Shown in pieces: positions 33,939 through 42,884 of a stretch of DNA of 64,000 nt; positions within the stretch are counted from its first letter, which is position 1, and every line of letters starts with the position of its first letter. A model generated the notes under the pieces. It did no database searches, was not told where the DNA came from, and saw only the letters and a list, made by a program, of their open reading frames with translations. The position numbers and the translations under genes are program-made. The DNA is from an uncultured Pseudomonadota bacterium (lineage in GTDB: Bacteria; Myxococcota_A; UBA796; SXON01), in assembly GCA_903844155.1 (NCBI GenBank), contig CAIMSU010000289.1, forward strand, positions 16,345-80,344. Direction: 5' to 3'.

Positions 33939-34814
33939 ATGATGAAACCACGATTTTTCGCCGCTGCTCTGCTCGCATTCGCGGTCGCTCGCCCCGTCCT
34001 CGCAAGTGGCGGCGACCCCGCGGCCCCGGCTGACCCGACGCCGGGTCCGGACGCCCAGCCGACGCCCGTCGACACCGGGGTCGGGCTGGGTCCCGACAAG
34101 CCGGCCCTGCGGCTCTCGACGGGCACGTCCGCAGAATTTCAGGGCGACGCCACCAGCTTCGAGCTGAGCGTGCCGGTGTTCATCGAATGGGGGATCACGC
34201 AGCGCCTCACGGTTCTCGCAGAGCCTCGCTTCAAGTACGTCACGTACCAGGGCGTGGACACCACCTACGGTCTCGGTGATCTCGTGACCGCCGCCACCTT
34301 CGAGTTCGTGCACGAGGGCAAGGTTGCTCCCGCGCTGGCCGCGGAGGGCGAGGTCAAAGTGCCGATCGCGATGAACGGCCTCGGCACGGGCAAGCCCGAC
34401 TACTCGGTCGGGCTCGTGGCGCGCAAATCGCTGGGGCCCGTGAGCCTCGATGTGCGGGCGATCTACACGTTCGTCGGCAGCCCGACCGGCGCGAACCTGA
34501 GCAACACGCTGCGCGGCACCGTGGCCGGCGAGTGGCAGGTCTCACAGCGCCTGGATGTGCTGGGCGAGGTGGCGTTCGGCAATGGGACCGGCGGGGATGT
34601 CACCCTCCTTCTCCACCGGGGCGAGGTCCCGGAGTCGGGCATCGAGGTGGAGGGGACGGTCGGGCTCGCTGAGCACGTCACCGACCGCCTGAAGCTGGTG
34701 CAAGAGGGGTCCTACTCCTCGAGCGGCTCGAAGCGGGGCATGTTCGGCCTGGAGTGGGACTTCGGCGCCGCCTCGACGACTTTGCACAGTTGGACCAACG
34801 ATCCCGTCGACTGA
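33939..34814 (+). CDS. Predicted outer-membrane barrel protein
   Basis: A 291-aa protein with signal peptide (AAALLAFAVARPVLA) and a Pro-rich linker. Strands typical of transporter-like outer-membrane barrels follow (LRLSTGTSAEFQGD, YGLGDLVTAATFEFVHEG, DYSVGLVARKSLGPVSLDV, SKRGMFGLEWDFGAAS). The pattern recalls the MetA-pathway phenol-degradation-type barrels. It sits between the two copies of the duplicated secreted protein and may belong to the same unit. Confidence 0.72.
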   Translation: MMKPRFFAAALLAFAVARPVLASGGDPAAPADPTPGPDAQPTPVDTGVGLGPDKPALRLSTGTSAEFQGDATSFELSVPVFIEWGITQRLTVLAEPRFKYVTYQGVDTTYGLGDLVTAATFEFVHEGKVAPALAAEGEVKVPIAMNGLGTGKPDYSVGLVARKSLGPVSLDVRAIYTFVGSPTGANLSNTLRGTVAGEWQVSQRLDVLGEVAFGNGTGGDVTLLLHRGEVPESGIEVEGTVGLAEHVTDRLKLVQEGSYSSSGSKRGMFGLEWDFGAASTTLHSWTNDPVD

Positions 34815-34889
34815 CTCTGCGGAGTCGTCCTTCCATCATCGCGCCCCTGACCGGGAGCGGCCCCACGCCCCACGCACCGGAGTCCCCAG

Positions 34890-35543
34890 ATGCACCGTCC
34901 TCCCCTGTCACCCGATCTGCGCCAGCGCAGCCCCGTCCTTTCGGCGTTGCTCCTCTGCGCTTTCGTCCGCCTCGGGCCAGTTGCGTTCGCAGGCACGCCG
35001 GAGACGGCGGTCGCTCCGTCGGAACCCGTGGTCGCGCCGGAGGTCAACCCGCCGGGCGACATCCCCGACTCCCAGGTGTTCGTCCGCTACACGTCGGCCT
35101 CCGGCGGCTTCGCGCTCAAGGTGCCCGAAGGCTGGGCCCGAACCGAATCCCCGACAAGCGTCGCCACGCCGCCGGCCGCGACCGCCCCAGTCCAGACCTG
35201 GGTCCGGTGGATCGACAAGCTCGATGGCGTCGTCGTCACCGTGGCTCCCGCGACCGCTACGCCGACCTCCGACTAAGTCCGAGCCACCTTGCTGTCCTCC
35301 GGACGCGCCGTCACCGTCGACAAGGTCGCGACCGTCACGTTGCCCATCGGCTCCGCATTGCGCGCCGACCTCCACGCGAATTCCGACCCCAACCCGGTGA
35401 CGACCAAGCAGGTCCGACTTGAGGAGGCCGCCTGGTTCGTCTACCGCGACGGGAAGCTGCTGACGCTCACGGTCTGGGCACCCGCCGGAGCCGACAACGT
35501 CGACCCGTGGGACCTGATGTCCAAGAGCCTGACATGGAAATAG
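34890..35543 (+). pseudogene. Broken copy of the lipoprotein at 33212 (in-frame TAA)
   Basis: The frame is closely related to the intact gene at 33212 but is interrupted by a TAA at 35274-35276. The same frame continues to its natural TAG at 35543. The first part (128 aa) has a signal peptide and GDIPDSQVFVRYTSASGGF... PEGWARTES. The second part holds HANSDPNPVTTKQ... LTLTVWAPAGADNV. The 88-nt ends (33780-33867 and 35451-35538) differ at only three positions, so duplication or gene conversion is recent. A base-calling error or a read-through stop remains possible. The end overlaps the next ABC gene by 10 nt. Confidence 0.8.
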
Positions 35544-36250
35544 CAAGCGGCGCACCGGTACAAACTGCGACCGGCCCCGTCCTTGAGGCCTTCGACCTCT
35601 ACCGCTTCTTCCACACGGGAGACGACGAGACGCTCGCGTTGCGCGGCGTGAGCCTGACCGTCGCGGCTGGCGAGATCGTCGTTGTGGTCGGCGCGTCGGG
35701 AAGCGGAAAGTCCACGCTGCTCAACTGCCTCGCAGGGCTCGACGAGCCGGACGGCGGCTACGTCGTGCTCCTCGGGGAGCGGCTGACGCGGCGCCCGGAG
35801 GCCGAGCGAGCGTCGCGGCGAGCGGCGCACGTCGGCGTGCTTTTGCAGGCCGGGAACCTGTTCCCCTCACTCACGGTCGCCGAAAATGTCCGCCTCCAGA
35901 TGGCGATGGCTCGGGTCCGCGAGCCGGGGCGCGTGGACCAGCTCCTCGAACAGGTCGGGCTGGCCGACCGACACGGCGCGCTGCCCTCCCAGCTCTCGGG
36001 CGGGGAGGCTGCGAGGGCCGGACTCGCTGTCGCGCTCGCCGCGTCACCAAAGCTGCTGCTCGCAGATGAGCCCACCGGGGAGGTGGACGCGGCGACGGAG
36101 GCCAAACTGCTGGCGATCTTCGCCGATCGACGGAAGAGCGGGGCGGCAACGGTGATCGCGACGCACAGCCCGGCGGTCGCGGCGCTGGCCGATCGCGTGG
36201 TTCACCTCGTGGACGGCCGGATTGTCGACGGGGAGGCTGCTCATGTCTGA
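35534..36250 (+). CDS. ABC exporter ATP-binding protein 1
   Basis: A 238-aa MacB/LolD-type ATPase, from ATG 35534. Walker A GASGSGKSTLL, signature LSGGEAAR, Walker B LLLADEPTGE and H-loop ATHSP are all present, so it should be active. It overlaps the broken gene before it and the second ATPase after it (8 nt). Confidence 0.92.
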   Translation: MEIASGAPVQTATGPVLEAFDLYRFFHTGDDETLALRGVSLTVAAGEIVVVVGASGSGKSTLLNCLAGLDEPDGGYVVLLGERLTRRPEAERASRRAAHVGVLLQAGNLFPSLTVAENVRLQMAMARVREPGRVDQLLEQVGLADRHGALPSQLSGGEAARAGLAVALAASPKLLLADEPTGEVDAATEAKLLAIFADRRKSGAATVIATHSPAVAALADRVVHLVDGRIVDGEAAHV

Positions 36251-36929
36251 TCCTGTCGCCGCCACCGGGCCGCTCGTCGTCGGGACGGGCGTGGGCCGGA
36301 CGTTCGGCGACCTCGTCGCGTTGGACGGCGCCACGTTCACGATCCCGGCTGCAGCGCGCATCGCGCTCGTCGGCCCCTCCGGGTGCGGCAAGTCCACGTT
36401 GCTCCACCTGATCGCCGGGCTGGATACCCCGACCGCCGGGACGCTCGCCTGGCCCGCGCTCGGGCCTCAGCAGTCGCTTCGGCCGCTCCACGTCGGCTTC
36501 GTCTTCCAGGCCCCGAGCCTCGTCGCGCCGCTGACGGTCGTGGAGAACGTCGAATTGCCGCTCCTGCTCGAAAAGCGAGCCCCCGCGGAAGCCCGCGCTG
36601 CTGCCCTGGCGATGCTCGAACGCATCGGGCTCGCGGACCTCGCGGACAAGCTGCCGGAGGAGATCTCCGGTGGGCAGGCCCAACGGGTCGCCGTCGCGCG
36701 CGCGCTTGTCCACCAGCCCGCCCTCCTCTGCGCGGACGAGCCCACCGGACAGCTTGACCGGGCCACCGCGAAGCACCTGATGGACGTGCTCCTCGCCGCG
36801 ATCGAGGGGACTGCGACGTCGCTTGTGGTCGCGACCCACGACCCGGAGATCGCCGCTCGCCTGACGAAGCAATGGAGCATGCAGCACGGCATCCTGAACG
36901 CCGTCGCCCTGCCGACGGGTGCACCATGA
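36243..36929 (+). CDS. ABC exporter ATP-binding protein 2
   Basis: A 228-aa MacB/LolD-type ATPase, from ATG 36243. Walker A GPSGCGKSTLL, signature ISGGQAQRVAVARAL, Walker B LLCADEPTGQ and H-loop ATHDP are intact. It is clearly different in sequence from ATPase 1. Its stop overlaps the permease start as ATGA. The two ATPases may act as a heterodimer on the single large permease. Confidence 0.92.
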   Translation: MSDPVAATGPLVVGTGVGRTFGDLVALDGATFTIPAAARIALVGPSGCGKSTLLHLIAGLDTPTAGTLAWPALGPQQSLRPLHVGFVFQAPSLVAPLTVVENVELPLLLEKRAPAEARAAALAMLERIGLADLADKLPEEISGGQAQRVAVARALVHQPALLCADEPTGQLDRATAKHLMDVLLAAIEGTATSLVVATHDPEIAARLTKQWSMQHGILNAVALPTGAP

Positions 36930-39577
36930 TGGGCTGGCTGTGGCTACGTGGTCTGACCCTCCGGCGGCCGGGCCGGCTGCTCGGCACCATCGCCGGCGTC
37001 GCGCTGACCGTAGCGCTGCCAGCCGCGATCGGGGCGTTCATCGCCCAGAGCGCGGCGACGATGACGGATCGTGCGATCCACGACGTCCCCGTGGACTGGC
37101 AGGTCCAGCTCACACCCGGCGCAGACCCGGCGGCGATCCAGGCCGCGCTCGGTTCGACCGCCGAGACGGTCGACGCGGTCGGGTACGGCAGCGTCACAGC
37201 GCTGACCGCCACGACGGGAGGCTCGACCCAGACCACCGGCGCAGGCGTGGTCCTCGGCGTCGGACCGACGTGGTCGACTGACTTCCCCGGTGAGGTGCGC
37301 GCCCTGGTCGGTCCGACGAGCGGGGTCGTCGTCGCCCAACAAACGGCGGCAAACCTGCACGTCGGTGTCGGGGACACCGTCACGCTGCAGCGGGTTGGCG
37401 CGCCCGACGCCGATGTTCGCATCGACGGCGTGATCGACCTCCCGAACGCCGACTCCCTCTTCCAGGCCGTTGGCGTCCCTGCGGGCTCCGGCCCGGCAGC
37501 GCCGCCCGACAACGTCCTCGTCCTGCCCGTCGACCTCTGGCACACGCTGTTCGACGCACAGGCGGCCGCCCGGCCGGACTCGGTCCACCTGCAGCTACAT
37601 GCCCGGATTGTCCACGACCTTCCACCCGATCCCGGCGACGCGTTCCTCGCCGTCCAGGGGCGCGCCCACAACCTTGAAGCGCGCATCGCGGGCAGCGGGC
37701 TCGTCGGCGACAACCTCGCCGCCCGGCTCGACGGCGTGCGCGAAGATGCGCTCTACGCCCGCGTGCTGTTCCTCTTCCTCGGGCTTCCGGGCGCCATCCT
37801 CGCGCTCCTGCTCACGCTGGAGATCGCGGCATCCGGCGGCCAGCGGCGGCAGCATGAGCAGGCGTTGTTGCGCACCCGCGGCGCATCCACGTCCCGCATC
37901 CTGCGGCTTGCCGGGATCGAGGCGATGGCGGCCGGGATCCCCGGGACAGCGCTCGGCCTCGGGCTGGCTGCGGGGGCGACCGCCCTCGTCGCACCGGGGA
38001 GCCACCTGTTCGGCGCGCAGAGCCTGCCATGGACCATTGGAGCTGCCATTCTCGGCCTCGTCCTGGCCACGAGCGTCGTCCTCCTCCCCGCCTGGCATCA
38101 GGCGCGGACCGTGACGGTCGCGTCGGCTCGGGCGACGATCGGGCGCGCTGGCACCCCGCTTTGGGAGCGCCTCGGCCTCGACTTCGCCGTCCTCGCGCTC
38201 GCCGGCTTCGCGTTCTGGCGCACGGCGAGCACCGGCTACGCGGTGGTGCTCGCGCCCGAAGGCGTGAGCCAGACATCCGTTTCCTACGCCGCTTTCATCG
38301 CCCCGCTGGGATTGTGGCTCGGGGCCGCCCTCCTCGCGCTGCGACTGTGGCGCGTCGGGCTCGTGTGGGGTCGCCGACCGCTCGCGTTCCTGCTCCGCCC
38401 GCTCGCTCACGGCCTGTCCGCCGTCGTCGTCGCCTCCCTCGGCCGACAGCGCGCGCGTGTGGCCCGTGCGGCTGTGATGGTCACCCTAGCGTTCTCTTTC
38501 GCCGCCTCGACCGCCATCTTCAACACGACGTACAACGCCCAGTCCGTCGTGGACGCGGAGTTGACGAACGGCGCGGACGTGTCGGTCACCGGGTCCTCGG
38601 CCTCGCCCGCGGACGCCGTGCTCCCGACCCTCTCGGCCCTCCCCGGCGTCGCCGGAAGCGCGACGCTGCAACACCGCTTCGCCTACGTCGGCAGCGACCT
38701 CCAGGACCTCTACGGCATCGACGTGGCGCACATCGGCGAGGCGACGACGATGGCCAACGCCTACTTCGCCGGTGGGGATGCCAAGGCGACGCTCGGGGAC
38801 CTCGCCGCGCACGAGGACGGCGTCCTCGTCTCGCAGGAGACCGTGAACGACTTCCAGCTTGTGCTCGGCGACCCGCTCAATCTCCGGCTCCAGGACGCCG
38901 CCGACCACCAGTACAAGGTCGTCGCGTTCCACTTTCGGGGCGTCGCCCGCGAATTCCCGACGGCACCGCATGATTCCTTCCTCGTCGCGAACGCCTCGTA
39001 CGTCGCCGCCCAGACCGGCAGCGGCGCCGCCGAGATCGTGCTGCTCCGCGCGAAAGGCGACCCGGCGAACCTCGCGAAGGACGTATCGGCCGCACTCTCC
39101 GCAAACCCAGCGCTCCGCGTCTCCGACATCGCCACGGCACAGCACACGATCAGCTCCAGCCTGACCTCTGTGGACCTTCGCGGACTCACCCGGTTGGAGC
39201 TTGGCTTTGCCATCCTGCTCGTCGCCGGGGCGACCGGGCTCGCGCTCGCGCTGGGGCTGGCTGAGCGCCGTCGCACGTTCGCGATCCTCGCTGCGTTGGG
39301 CGCGAGGCCCGCCCAGCTCGGCGCGTTCCTGTGGTCGGAAGGGCTGCTGGTGCTGGTGGGAGGAATGGTCGTCGGGCTGGCGCTTGGCCTCGGGGTGGCG
39401 GCGCTGCTGGTCAAGGTGCTGACAGGCGTCTTCGATCCGCCCCCGGACGCGCTCGCGGTGCCCTGGGCCTACCTCGGACTGCTGGTGGCCTGCGGTGCGG
39501 GGACGACGGTCCTGGCGATCCTCGGTGCCCTTCGGGCCTCCCGGAGCGGTGTGATCGCCGCGTTGCGGGAGATGTAG
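36926..39577 (+). CDS. Large FtsX-like ABC permease
   Basis: An 883-aa inner-membrane protein. Its first membrane helix is near residues 15-40, followed by a large periplasmic domain. There is then a central block of membrane helices (FLFLGLPGAILALLLTLEI; LYLV-type segments to ~510), a second periplasmic domain and a C-terminal FtsX block (ILLVAGATGLALALGLAERRRTFAILAAL). This is the usual layout of fused, two-FtsX-domain permeases that move lipoproteins, antibiotics or drugs across the envelope. It ends 3 nt before tRNA-Ile on the other strand. Cargo unknown; the neighbouring secreted proteins are candidates. Confidence 0.88.
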   Translation: MMGWLWLRGLTLRRPGRLLGTIAGVALTVALPAAIGAFIAQSAATMTDRAIHDVPVDWQVQLTPGADPAAIQAALGSTAETVDAVGYGSVTALTATTGGSTQTTGAGVVLGVGPTWSTDFPGEVRALVGPTSGVVVAQQTAANLHVGVGDTVTLQRVGAPDADVRIDGVIDLPNADSLFQAVGVPAGSGPAAPPDNVLVLPVDLWHTLFDAQAAARPDSVHLQLHARIVHDLPPDPGDAFLAVQGRAHNLEARIAGSGLVGDNLAARLDGVREDALYARVLFLFLGLPGAILALLLTLEIAASGGQRRQHEQALLRTRGASTSRILRLAGIEAMAAGIPGTALGLGLAAGATALVAPGSHLFGAQSLPWTIGAAILGLVLATSVVLLPAWHQARTVTVASARATIGRAGTPLWERLGLDFAVLALAGFAFWRTASTGYAVVLAPEGVSQTSVSYAAFIAPLGLWLGAALLALRLWRVGLVWGRRPLAFLLRPLAHGLSAVVVASLGRQRARVARAAVMVTLAFSFAASTAIFNTTYNAQSVVDAELTNGADVSVTGSSASPADAVLPTLSALPGVAGSATLQHRFAYVGSDLQDLYGIDVAHIGEATTMANAYFAGGDAKATLGDLAAHEDGVLVSQETVNDFQLVLGDPLNLRLQDAADHQYKVVAFHFRGVAREFPTAPHDSFLVANASYVAAQTGSGAAEIVLLRAKGDPANLAKDVSAALSANPALRVSDIATAQHTISSSLTSVDLRGLTRLELGFAILLVAGATGLALALGLAERRRTFAILAALGARPAQLGAFLWSEGLLVLVGGMVVGLALGLGVAALLVKVLTGVFDPPPDALAVPWAYLGLLVACGAGTTVLAILGALRASRSGVIAALREM

Positions 39578-39580
39578 GCG

Positions 39581-39653
39581 TGGGCCCGGCTGGATTTGAA
39601 CCAGCGACCAGGCGGATATAAGCCGCCCGCTCTGACCCCTGAGCTACGGGCCC
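39581..39653 (-). tRNA. tRNA-Ile with anticodon UAU
   Basis: A 73-nt cloverleaf: acceptor GGGCCCG/CGGGCCC with A73, D-stem GCTC/GAGC, anticodon stem GGCGG/CCGCC with loop CTTATAT, T-arm GCTGG-TTCAAAT-CCAGC. The anticodon reads TAT, which decodes AUA. The body closely resembles the tRNA-Ile2 type that normally carries CAT (modified to lysidine by TilS), so the wobble base appears changed from C to U. The CCA end is not encoded, unlike tRNA-Glu in this window. Confidence 0.9.
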
Positions 39654-39706
39654 GCGAGTGCGCGCTAACCCGGGCTGGACCCCGGAACATCGGGTACGAT
39701 CGGGCG

Positions 39707-40537
39707 ATGTCCAGAATCCCAGGGCCGGCGCTCGCGCTCCTTCTGGCTCCCGCCTGCGCCCGTGACCCCGCGTTCTGCGGTACGTACATCCCGGCGACGC
39801 AGACGCTGCTCGGACCGATGGCGACGTGGGTCTCGGACCCGGCGGGCGGGAGTCTTTGGGACCCGAGGTTGGCGAACGGGAATTGGACCCTCAACGAATC
39901 ATTCGCCGGTAGAGGTCCCCCGTTGCACTACGAGTACGGCGCGGACGGGCACGTCCACAGGGAGCTGGTGGTCCACAAGGACGGCAGCCCTGACTACGAC
40001 GTCGAGATCACCTGGACAGACGAGTGCCCTGTGGCCGCGTCGGACGAGAACTCGGTTGACTTCGGGGGCTACGGCGCCAACAATTGGACGGCGACGTGCG
40101 ACGACCACCACCAGCCCCTCAGCTTCCACCATACCGACGGCAGGCTCGATGAAACCTGGGTGAACACCTACGACGAGGGCGACCACCTCATCACCTCCGG
40201 GTATGTCGACACCAGGGGCTCAGGCGTGCTGACGTTCACGTGGGACGGCGACAGGCTGACAGGCGCCGAGGACGCTTACGACGACCCACACACCGGCGCT
40301 GCCACGGATGACGTCTACGCCTGGACCTTGGACGGCGACCACCTCACGGCCGGGAAGCATGAATTGACCATGCTGGACGTCGCGACCGAGACCGACCGCG
40401 TCTGGACCTACGACGGCCGCGGTGACGTGCGGTCCCTCACCGTCACCGATGCCACGGGGTCGACCACCACGCAGTACACATACGAAGCGAACAACGCCCA
40501 CTTTCCCGTCGAAGCCGGGAGTCTTGAGTGCTTGTGA
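39707..40537 (+). CDS. Secreted YD/RHS-repeat-like protein
   Basis: A 276-aa protein from ATG 39707. The N-terminus (MSRIPGPALALLLAPACARD) is signal-like, with a Cys that could be lipidated, although the lipobox APAC is poor. The rest is beta-rich with repeats similar to YD/RHS units (TFTWDGDRLTGAEDAY, YAWTLDGDHLTAG, RVWTYDGRGDV, TQYTYEANN). Probably exported; function unknown. It is divergent from tRNA-Ile. Confidence 0.72.
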   Translation: MSRIPGPALALLLAPACARDPAFCGTYIPATQTLLGPMATWVSDPAGGSLWDPRLANGNWTLNESFAGRGPPLHYEYGADGHVHRELVVHKDGSPDYDVEITWTDECPVAASDENSVDFGGYGANNWTATCDDHHQPLSFHHTDGRLDETWVNTYDEGDHLITSGYVDTRGSGVLTFTWDGDRLTGAEDAYDDPHTGAATDDVYAWTLDGDHLTAGKHELTMLDVATETDRVWTYDGRGDVRSLTVTDATGSTTTQYTYEANNAHFPVEAGSLECL

Positions 40538-40544
40538 CCCGCGC

Positions 40545-40562
40545 GCGGCGATCGGACGCCGC
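40545..40562. terminator. Hairpin between convergent genes
   Basis: GCGGCG pairs with CGCCGC across ATCGGA, 8 nt after one stop and ~57 nt from the convergent stop. No U-run; weak candidate. Confidence 0.3.
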
Positions 40563-40618
40563 AACAATCCTCCTCCCGCATTTCGTATCGACGCGTGATG
40601 AAATGCACGCCGGAATTC

Positions 40619-41212
40619 TCACTTCGACGGCGTCGACCGCTCCAGCATCGTCATCCGGAAGATCTCCTCGCCCTGCCGCTCGGTCGTGAAGAGCACCGGC
40701 GGGCCGGGCATGGTCTTGGAGAACTCGTAGCGTTTGACGAGCATGATCCCGTCGTCGCCGGGGACGGTGACCGTGTAGAGCCACGTGTCGAGGTGGCCGA
40801 GCGGGCCGTCGATGGTGTCGTCCGTGCGAGTCGTGGCGGCGGCGGGGAAGCTGGCGTGTTTTTCGAGCTCGGTCCAGGGCGTGGTGGCCTCGCCCTCGTC
40901 CGTCAGCAGGGTGCCGTTGGTGTCGTAGACCTTGGACGCGATGGTCGCGGCGTCTGCCGTGCATTTTGTGAACTCCCAGCGCTGCTCGACCGTCGGCTGG
41001 CCGGCCTGCTCGATGCCGAGGCGAATCTTCGTCCCTTGCGGAATCCCGGCTGCCAATGCCGCGGATGGGAAGGGGCGAGGGGCGAGCGCCTCCTCGGCGG
41101 AGGCTGACGGGGTCGGTGTGGAGGTCGCCGCAGACGACGAGGGCGCGACGACGCCACTGACGGGGCTCGGGGACGGGTGTGCGCAGGCGAGGAAGAGCGG
41201 CAGGAGCAACAT
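40619..41212 (-). CDS. Lipoprotein, unknown function
   Basis: A 197-aa protein with a short hydrophobic N-terminus and a Cys in LFLACAHPSP (lipobox-like). A Ser/Thr/Pro-rich linker covers residues ~12-45, followed by a single domain (GIPQGTKIRLGIEQAGQ, VEQRWEFTKCTADAA, DTWLYTVTVPGDDGI). No family recognised. Divergent from the SRPBCC gene across 23 nt. Confidence 0.75.
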   Translation of the reverse strand: MLLLPLFLACAHPSPSPVSGVVAPSSSAATSTPTPSASAEEALAPRPFPSAALAAGIPQGTKIRLGIEQAGQPTVEQRWEFTKCTADAATIASKVYDTNGTLLTDEGEATTPWTELEKHASFPAAATTRTDDTIDGPLGHLDTWLYTVTVPGDDGIMLVKRYEFSKTMPGPPVLFTTERQGEEIFRMTMLERSTPSK

Positions 41213-41235
41213 CCGCGCGGGATAACCGGGGACGG

Positions 41236-41703
41236 ATGCCGACGTTCACGACCGTTTCCACAAATCCCGCGTCGCCCGAAGCCAATTTCACCTTCGTCAC
41301 CAACCTCGAAAACTGGCCGACGTTCACCGGTTTCGGCCCGCTCCCCGGCATCCGGCGCGCGACGGCCAACGCGCCCCTCGCGCTCGGCACCCGCGTCCGC
41401 GTCGAGAACACCGACAACAGCGTCCACCAGGAGATCGTCACTGCTTTTGAGCCCGGTCGGCGCTACGCCGTTCGGATGGAGGTCGTCCCACCGGCGAGCT
41501 GGCTGATGCGCCACATTGACGAAGAGCTCTTGCTCGAACCGGTCGAAGCTGGCACACGCGTCCACCGCCGGTTCACCACCGTCGCCCGCTCGTGGCTCAC
41601 GGCTCCGGTCGTCTGGTTCATCACCTTCTTCCTGCTCAAGCCGGCGGTCCTGAAGCACGACGCGGTCGCGGCTCAGGCGCTGGCCGGGTCGACGACGGGG
41701 TAG
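41236..41703 (+). CDS. SRPBCC-fold protein
   Basis: A 155-aa protein from ATG 41236. The START/polyketide-cyclase fold is suggested by NFTFVTNLENWPTFTGF, TRVRVENTDNSVHQEI, the turn GRRYAVRMEVVPP, and the long C-terminal helix after FITFFLLKPAVLKH. Such proteins bind hydrophobic ligands in a cavity. Its 3' end overlaps the convergent membrane gene by 31 nt. Confidence 0.78.
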   Translation: MPTFTTVSTNPASPEANFTFVTNLENWPTFTGFGPLPGIRRATANAPLALGTRVRVENTDNSVHQEIVTAFEPGRRYAVRMEVVPPASWLMRHIDEELLLEPVEAGTRVHRRFTTVARSWLTAPVVWFITFFLLKPAVLKHDAVAAQALAGSTTG

Positions 41704-42230
41704 CGGACGGCGGCGACGGTTTGGAGGAGGATGCAGGGCACCCAGACCGGCGCCCACAGGATCGCCACCGCAGACTCCTCGTCGCTACCCCACGGATGGC
41801 GCCCGCCCGCAAGGGCGTCGATCGCGGGCGAAAGAGCACAGGCAACCGGGGCAAAAAGGACGACGAGCACCACGCCGACGAGCGCCGTGCTCGCGGGACG
41901 TCGCGACCGGATGTAGAAGAGCGCGGACGTCGCGAAGCCGAGCGCCACGAGCGCGCTAAGGTCGCCGGCGTCCGGATCGTGCGCCAGGATCGCCGGGATC
42001 GAGGCGAGGACGCCGAACACCGCGCAGACGGCCGCCACCACAAACCCGCCCCGCCGGCTCGTGACGAGCGCAAAAGGTGCGACGGCCGAGGCGAATGTCA
42101 CCCCGCACACCCCGAGGAATTCCCCGCCAATCGCTGCCGGAAACGTCAACAATCCGGTGACGAGCGCCACCGCGACCACCACCATCACCGCCCCGACGAT
42201 CCTCCGCCGCACGACGCCGTCCACGCTCAC
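41673..42230 (-). CDS. Small membrane protein A (tandem paralogue)
   Basis: A 185-aa protein, GTG start at 42230, with five or so hydrophobic helices. RRRIVGAVMVVVAVALV and SAVAPFALVTSRRGG match the next gene, so these are tandem duplicates. No motif identifies a function. Confidence 0.7.
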   Translation of the reverse strand: MSVDGVVRRRIVGAVMVVVAVALVTGLLTFPAAIGGEFLGVCGVTFASAVAPFALVTSRRGGFVVAAVCAVFGVLASIPAILAHDPDAGDLSALVALGFATSALFYIRSRRPASTALVGVVLVVLFAPVACALSPAIDALAGGRHPWGSDEESAVAILWAPVWVPCILLQTVAAVRYPVVDPASA

Positions 42231-42270
42231 CGCCCCGGCCCGAGTGAGGAGGCCGGGACGAAAGGAGCGC

Positions 42271-42882
42271 TCATTCCATGGACTTGTCGGGTGCCGCGCC
42301 TCGCTGTACCACCGGAAACCACACCGCCGCGCCCGTCTGCACGAGCGTGAACACCGCGCCCATCGCCCAGAGCAGGCCTTCGTAGAACAACGTCCCCTCG
42401 CCCTGCCAGGGTCCGGGAGGCCCGATGAGGGCGTCCATGGGCTGCGGTTCGGAGACGAACGGGAGAAGGACATTCCACAACGCGATGCCCAGCGCGTAGC
42501 TCGCAGGAACGGTGGCGGCGGCGAGTCCGACGCCCACGACGGCAACCGAGCTCGACCGCGCAGCGCGCAGCGCGAAGATACCGGCCGTGTTCACGCAGAG
42601 CACAACCGGGCCGCCGAGGCTCGAAATCGGCGCTCCCGGCCGAGTGGCGCAGCAGCCGACGAGCAGGGCCGCCATCCCGAGCGCCGCCCAGGCCGCGACC
42701 CGGCTCGCGTGCGCAGAGGTGACGAGCGCAAACGGTGAAACGGCCAGCGTGATCAGCACCACAATCGCCGTCCCGAGCCCAGCCAGGCCAGCGGGGTGGA
42801 GCCGAAGAAGCAGCGTCGACAGCGCCACGCTCAGGGCGACCAGCCCCCAACCGACGATCCGCCGTCCGACGACGACGTCCAC
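42271..42882 (-). CDS. Small membrane protein B (tandem paralogue)
   Basis: A 203-aa protein, GTG start at 42882, with several hydrophobic helices. GRRIVGWGLVALSVALS and LAVSPFALVTSAHASR align with the downstream paralogue. It begins 2 nt after the sucD stop and may be cotranscribed with sucCD. Function unknown. Confidence 0.72.
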   Translation of the reverse strand: MDVVVGRRIVGWGLVALSVALSTLLLRLHPAGLAGLGTAIVVLITLAVSPFALVTSAHASRVAAWAALGMAALLVGCCATRPGAPISSLGGPVVLCVNTAGIFALRAARSSSVAVVGVGLAAATVPASYALGIALWNVLLPFVSEPQPMDALIGPPGPWQGEGTLFYEGLLWAMGAVFTLVQTGAAVWFPVVQRGAAPDKSME

Positions 42883-42884
42883 CG

